This document shows, piece after piece, positions 60,065 to 64,000 of a stretch of 64,000 bases of DNA. The first letter of the stretch is position 1. Each line of letters opens with the position of its first letter. The DNA is from Lachnospiraceae bacterium. Lineage in GTDB: Bacteria; Bacillota; Clostridia; Lachnospirales; Lachnospiraceae. Location: the NCBI GenBank assembly GCA_910574965.1, contig CAJTDB010000005.1, positions 1-64,000 on the forward strand. Reading direction: 5' to 3'. The position numbers were made by a program, and so were the translations under genes. Under the pieces are notes generated by a model. It made no database searches. It had not been told where the DNA came from and worked only from the letters and a program-made list of their open reading frames with translations.

Positions 60065-61299
60065 TGAGAAGAGTAGTTGTGACTGGAATGGGAGCCATCA
60101 CTCCCCTTGGACTGAATGTGAAGGAATATTTTGAACATATCAAAGCAGGCGATCATGGATTTGGGATCATTTCCAGATTTGATGCTTCGGAATACAAGGC
60201 CCATGTGGCGGCAGAGGTCAAAGGATTTTCGGCCAAAGAGTTTATGGATTTTAAAGCAGCCAAGAGAATGGAGCCTTTTTCCCAGTATGCAGTGGCAGCG
60301 GCTAAGGAAGCTATGGAGCAGGCAGGACTGGATATGGAGAAAGAAGATCCTTACCGTGTAGGCTGTTCGATCGGTTCTGGCATCGGCAGCCTGGAAGTGA
60401 TCGAGCGGGAGTACACAAAACTGAATCAGAAAGGGCCGAACCGGGTCAATCCCCTGATGGTGCCGATGATGATCTCCAATATGGCGGCAGGAAATGTATC
60501 CATCGCTTACGGACTGAAAGGCAAGAGTCTGAACGTTGTGACGGCATGTGCTACAGGGACCCATTCCATTGGAGAAGCATATCGGAGCATTCAGGCGAAT
60601 GATGCGGAAGTAATGCTGGCAGGGGGCACGGAGAGCTGTATCTGTCCTACGGGTGTGGCTGGATTTGCCGCTCTGACGGCGCTTTCTTCCAGTGAAGATC
60701 CGGACCGCTGTTCGATTCCCTTTGATAAAGACCGGGACGGTTTTGTCATGGGAGAAGGCGCAGGGGTGGTCGTGCTGGAAGAACTGGAACATGCGAAAAA
60801 GCGCGGAGCTAAGATTCTGGCGGAAGTAGTCGGATATGGTGCTACCAGCGATGCATATCATATTACCTCTCCGGCTGAGGATGGCATGGGAGCAGCAACG
60901 GCCATGAAATGGGCAGTGGAAGAATCCGGCGCGGCCCTGGAAGACATTCTGTACATTAACGCGCATGGAACAAGCACTCATCACAATGATTTATTCGAGA
61001 CCCGCGCCATTAAGCTGGCCTTTGGAGATCATGCGAAAGAGATGAAGATCAATTCTACAAAATCTATGATCGGGCATCTTCTAGGAGCAGCAGGTGCTGT
61101 AGAATTTATTACCTGTGTAAAGGAGATGGAGGAGAGTTTTGTCCATGTGACCAGAGGATTGGAGCATCCGGATGAGGAGCTTGATCTGGACTATGTACAG
61201 GGACAGGGGATTTCCATGGAACTTACCTATGCGCTGTCTAATTCCCTTGGTTTTGGCGGGCATAATGCAAGCATTCTGATTAAAAAATATACGGATTGA
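60064..61299 (+). CDS. fabF: Beta-ketoacyl-ACP synthase II
   Basis: A 411-aa elongating condensing enzyme with Cys162 in VVTACATGTHS and His residues in NAHGTSTHHND and MIGHLLGAAGA. ATG 60064 overlaps the fabG stop. fabZ follows directly; the accB gene that stands here in streptococci is absent. Confidence 0.95.
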   Translation: MRRVVVTGMGAITPLGLNVKEYFEHIKAGDHGFGIISRFDASEYKAHVAAEVKGFSAKEFMDFKAAKRMEPFSQYAVAAAKEAMEQAGLDMEKEDPYRVGCSIGSGIGSLEVIEREYTKLNQKGPNRVNPLMVPMMISNMAAGNVSIAYGLKGKSLNVVTACATGTHSIGEAYRSIQANDAEVMLAGGTESCICPTGVAGFAALTALSSSEDPDRCSIPFDKDRDGFVMGEGAGVVVLEELEHAKKRGAKILAEVVGYGATSDAYHITSPAEDGMGAATAMKWAVEESGAALEDILYINAHGTSTHHNDLFETRAIKLAFGDHAKEMKINSTKSMIGHLLGAAGAVEFITCVKEMEESFVHVTRGLEHPDEELDLDYVQGQGISMELTYALSNSLGFGGHNASILIKKYTD

Positions 61300-61323
61300 T
61301 CTCAAGGAAGGGAGACAAAATAT

Positions 61324-61749
61324 ATGATAATGGATATCAAAGAAATTATGGAGATCATTCCTCACAGACAGCCCTTCCTTTTGATCGACCGGATTGAGGA
61401 ATTAGAGCCGGGAAAAAGAGCCGTGGGGAAAAAATGCGTCACGTATAATGAACCCTTTTTTAACGGTCATTTCCCAAAGGAGCCGGTGATGCCGGGAGTA
61501 CTGATTTTAGAGGCACTGGCACAGGTGGGCGCAGTGGCGATTTTAAGCCAGCCGGAAAATAAAGGAAAGACCGTTTATTTTGGAGGAATTGACAAGGCAA
61601 AATTCAAGAAAAAAGTCGTTCCGGGGGATGTGCTGACACTGGAACTTGAGATTATCAAGCAGAAGGGTCCTATCGGTGTGGGGAAAGCAGCAGCGATGGT
61701 GGACGGAAAGATAGCGGCTTCAGCAGAAATGACGTTTGCAGTCGGCTGA
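61324..61749 (+). CDS. fabZ: 3-hydroxyacyl-ACP dehydratase
   Basis: A 141-aa hot-dog enzyme with [12 protein letters not shown], catalytic His49 in [13 protein letters not shown] and Glu63 in LILEALAQ. Last gene of the fab cluster; accC, accD and accA do not follow here. GGGAG lies 9 nt before ATG 61324. Confidence 0.95.
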   Translation: MIMDIKEIMEIIPHRQPFLLIDRIEELEPGKRAVGKKCVTYNEPFFNGHFPKEPVMPGVLILEALAQVGAVAILSQPENKGKTVYFGGIDKAKFKKKVVPGDVLTLELEIIKQKGPIGVGKAAAMVDGKIAASAEMTFAVG

Positions 61750-62039
61750 TAGAGAACATATGTTCGCTTTAAGCCAAGGATCACGGATGCAGTTGTTCCA
61801 TCCGTAATCAGTGTGTCGATGATTCCGCTTTTAATTGCACAGGAGACGGCAGATGCCTTCTGAGTGCCGGAGGCGATAAGCACGGCATCCGGGACATTTT
61901 TTACCTGAGGAAGAGAGATACTGACACAGCGGCGGTTCCAGTCGCAGTCGATCTCTCTTCCGTTTTGATCGAAGAATCGGGCGAACATAGCGCCCACAGC
62001 ACCTTTCTCACAAAGCTCCTGAAACATGGGAGAAGTCAT
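61750..62039 (-). pseudogene. C-terminal remnant of a SorC-family sugar-binding regulator
   Basis: On the minus strand about 95 residues read as the end of a SorC-type effector domain: FQELCEKGAVGAMFARFFDQNGREIDCD, ISLPQVKNVPDAVLIASGTQKASAVSCAIKSGIIDTLITDGTTASVIL. The N-terminal helix-turn-helix and most of the domain are missing, and at the other end the frame runs into antisense of fabZ without its own stop. A deletion or rearrangement appears to have joined it to fabZ. Confidence 0.75.
61754..61765. promoter_or_regulatory. LexA-box-like palindrome
   Basis: GAACATATGTTC fits the Firmicutes SOS pattern GAAC-N4-GTTC, but it lies at the fabZ/pseudogene junction with no promoter beside it. Probably not functional here. 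Confidence 0.25.
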
Positions 62040-62432
62040 GTATGTTTTCCAAAATTCTCTTGTATTTCTATCGGATCCAGTATGCTCAGACACTACTTTC
62101 GGATGATATTCTGATTCTGTGCTGCTGTCTTATCCAATGTTATATTCGCATTTTCCTTAAAATGTCATATCCAGTTGCCGGTGCATGTTCTCTGCCGGCC
62201 AGTGCTCCCCTTACCGCTCGGCTGAACAATTGAGGCAGAGAGCGGATGGTTTGCTATGAACCAAGAAGCAACCTGCATGAACAGTACGAAAGAAAACGGC
62301 TGGAAATGAACCAGATGTACCAAAAAATATGTTGAAATTTTTTTCCTTGCAACATTCTTGTGTCTGTGGGACTCTGTATGATATCAGAATGCATTTGGAC
62401 AGAGCCTGAAATCCTGGGGGTGAGGTGGAGGA
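62040..62432. other. Intergenic region before the sigma factor gene
   Basis: No gene supported. TTGCAACATT (62347-62356) followed after about 17 bp by CTCTGTATG is a possible ECF-type promoter (GCAAC at -35), which would be autoregulated. No strong sigma-A promoter seen. Confidence 0.4.
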
Positions 62433-62954
62433 ATGGAACGTTTTATGGAGTTGTACCAGACGGTTTATGGTGATCTGTACCGTCTGGCATATTATTATAT
62501 GGGAAATGTACAGGATGCCGAAGATGCGGTGCAGGATACGGTGCTGTCCGCCTATGAGCATTTCGGCAGTCTGAAAGAGGAGTCTTCCTTTCGTCCGTGG
62601 ATCTTTCGTATCCTGGTCAATCGATGCAGGAGGACTTTGAAGCGGCGCAGGCAGAGAGAAATTCCCGTGGAAGATGTGCGGACGGTGCAGGAATCCGAAC
62701 ATACCGGGCCGGAGAGTCAGACGGAAGTACTGGAGCTTCTGGGGATCCTAAACGAAGAAGAGCGTCTGATCGTATCGCTGACTGTATTTGGAGGCTACAA
62801 GGGCAGGGAGATCGCCCGGCTTCTCCATCGAAACCAGAATACGATCCGTTCCAAATATTGGAGGGCTTTAAAAAAGCTGGAGCAGGAGATTATGCGGGGA
62901 CAGAAAGCAGAAACCGGCAAAGGGAAAAGCCGCGGAAAGGAAGTGCAGGGATGA
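62433..62954 (+). CDS. ECF-type RNA polymerase sigma factor
   Basis: A 173-aa sigma-70 family factor with region 2 (LYRLAYYYMGNVQDAEDAVQDTVLSAYEHF, FRPWIFRILVNRCRRTLKRRRQ) and region 4 (LNEEERLIVSLTVFGGYKGREIARLLHRNQNTIRSKYWRALKKLEQE). Regions 1 and 3 are absent. Ribosome site GTGGAGGA. The stop overlaps the start of the propeller protein gene (ATGA), so the two are translationally coupled and that protein is the probable anti-sigma factor. Confidence 0.93.
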   Translation: MERFMELYQTVYGDLYRLAYYYMGNVQDAEDAVQDTVLSAYEHFGSLKEESSFRPWIFRILVNRCRRTLKRRRQREIPVEDVRTVQESEHTGPESQTEVLELLGILNEEERLIVSLTVFGGYKGREIARLLHRNQNTIRSKYWRALKKLEQEIMRGQKAETGKGKSRGKEVQG

Positions 62955-64000
62955 AAGAGAACAGACATATCATAAAAATTCTGCGTGAAGCGGGCAGTAC
63001 CCTGGAGATTCCGGAACGTCTTATGCCGGAGCAGATGCAAAAGACCATTGAGGAATCAAAAATCTGCAGCAAGAAACAGCAGGTTCTCAAAAGGAGGAGG
63101 CTGCATCTTCGGCTGGCGTCGGCAGCCTGCTTTTTCTTAGCAGCGGGGCTCTTGCTGCAGCTTTACCAGACAGAGAAAGACTCTTTTGGGAAAGGGACTG
63201 TGCGGGCGGAGCTTTTAGAAGCAGGGACTGCAAAAGGCAGTATTTTGGCAGAGGTTCCGGAAACGGAACAGGATTTGCCGGAACTGTCCGGCAGCACTTA
63301 TGAAGAGATCTATGCCTGCCTGTCGGCAAACTGGCAGGAGCAGGAGGAGCGAATGAATAGCGGGACCTCTGGCTATGACAGGAATAACGTAGAGGATCTT
63401 GCGGTTTCGGAACAGAAACTTCAGGATACGGTTGTTTTTGGACAGACCAATCTGCAGGTGAATCAGGTAGACGAAGGAGATCAGATCAAAAATGACGGCA
63501 GATATTTGTACCAGATTGCCCGAAGGCCGCAGGAGGGGCAGGAGGACCGTGTGGGGATTCAGATTCTGGATACGGAGGGCGGACTGAAAGAAACCGCATT
63601 TGTAGACGGCTTTACGAGTATAGAAGAATTTTATATATGGGAGGATCTGCTCATTATAGTTGAAAATAAACACTATAATCATGTTTCCCTTTTACCGGAA
63701 CAGAAAAGTGCGGCAGAAAGAAAAGATATATTTATCTGCGGTGCGGTGGAGCGGGAGCAGGGATATCATGAGATCAGCATTTACCAGATGACGGATAAGA
63801 GCCGGCCCAGAAAGCAAAAGACGTTCACTTTGCAGGGAACATACAAGAGTTCCCGGATATCGGAAGGGTATTTCTATGGAATCAGCCGTTTTTCGGCAGG
63901 GCCGGGGGAAGGAGTACAGGACTATGGTGCCTATATTCCGTCCATAGATGGAAAACGGCTGGAAGCAGAACGGATTTACTGTCCGCCTGACACGGACAGT
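62951..64000 (+). CDS. Membrane-anchored beta-propeller protein, probable anti-sigma factor (3' end outside window)
   Basis: At least 350 residues, open to the window edge. A cytoplasmic N-terminus of about 50 residues is followed by one membrane helix (about 54-71), a linker, and the start of a secreted C-terminal beta-propeller domain (TNLQVNQVDEGDQIKNDGRYLYQIA, then IQILDTEGG and YEISIYQMTDKS-like blades). Proteins with this propeller (Pfam Beta_propel) often follow ECF sigma genes in Clostridia. The topology suits an anti-sigma that senses outside signals, but this is inferred. ATG 62951 follows GAAAGGAAG. Confidence 0.85.
   Translation, partial: MKENRHIIKILREAGSTLEIPERLMPEQMQKTIEESKICSKKQQVLKRRRLHLRLASAACFFLAAGLLLQLYQTEKDSFGKGTVRAELLEAGTAKGSILAEVPETEQDLPELSGSTYEEIYACLSANWQEQEERMNSGTSGYDRNNVEDLAVSEQKLQDTVVFGQTNLQVNQVDEGDQIKNDGRYLYQIARRPQEGQEDRVGIQILDTEGGLKETAFVDGFTSIEEFYIWEDLLIIVENKHYNHVSLLPEQKSAAERKDIFICGAVEREQGYHEISIYQMTDKSRPRKQKTFTLQGTYKSSRISEGYFYGISRFSAGPGEGVQDYGAYIPSIDGKRLEAERIYCPPDTDS

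Overview
The window looks like chromosome of a gut-type Clostridia bacterium, most likely Lachnospiraceae. This is inferred from the gene content (split transketolase, a fabK/fabZ-type fatty acid cluster, feoA-feoA-feoB with a Cys-rich partner, DUF1002 and DUF2325 proteins, many Firmicutes ABC cassettes), from strong AGGAGG-type ribosome sites and from canonical TTGACA-N17-TATAAT promoters. No rRNA, tRNA, insertion sequence, prophage or CRISPR array was seen.

Layout. (1) 0.1-1.25 kb: two near-identical copies of a type I toxin-antitoxin-like module (tiny hydrophobic peptide plus convergent antisense RNA). (2) 1.35-7.2 kb, minus strand: response regulator, histidine kinase, ABC ATPase, then a separately promoted FtsX-type permease and second ATPase. 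The second promoter carries four hexamers at an exact 11-bp period, a likely binding site for the response regulator. (3) 7.3-15.1 kb: a sugar operon with ROK repressor, CUT1 ABC importer, a divergent GH32 hydrolase and an AraB-type ribulokinase. (4) 15.1-16.5 kb: a small island of two unrecognised minus-strand genes with a 50-bp perfect stem-loop. (5) 16.7-21.1 kb: AraD epimerase, split transketolase and a second ROK repressor. (6) 21.4-33.1 kb: a pentitol/pentulose locus with RpiR regulator, ribulose-P epimerase, two xylulokinases, an RbsABC/Xyl-type importer, polyol dehydrogenase, RpiB-type isomerase, and both ribulose-monophosphate (RuMP) enzymes, HPS and PHI. (7) 33.2-41.4 kb: housekeeping genes (aspartokinase, lipase-like hydrolase, DUF1002, TtcA-like, RelQ, family II pyrophosphatase, XRE regulator). 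(8) 41.7-45.1 kb: ferrous iron operon with a Fur-like protein that lacks the usual metal motif. (9) 45.2-52.9 kb: cobalamin riboswitch controlling LysR, a Nik/Dpp-type importer and an M14-type zinc hydrolase. (10) 53-55.5 kb: DUF2325, flavoprotein, LysM/G5/M23 peptidase. (11) 55.7-61.7 kb: fabH-acpP-fabK-fabD-fabG-fabF-fabZ with three FabT-like operators. (12) 61.75-64 kb: SorC-family remnant, then an ECF sigma factor coupled to a membrane-anchored beta-propeller protein cut by the window edge.

Regions 3, 5 and 6 together make a large pentose/pentulose/pentitol utilisation zone in which products enter the pentose phosphate pathway. Two ROK-type operators (TTTAT-N3-ATAAA) link regions 3 and 5. 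A family of about 100-bp hairpin repeats lies directly upstream of both the transketolase and fabG genes and is the least explained structure in the window. All functions are assigned from sequence reading alone.
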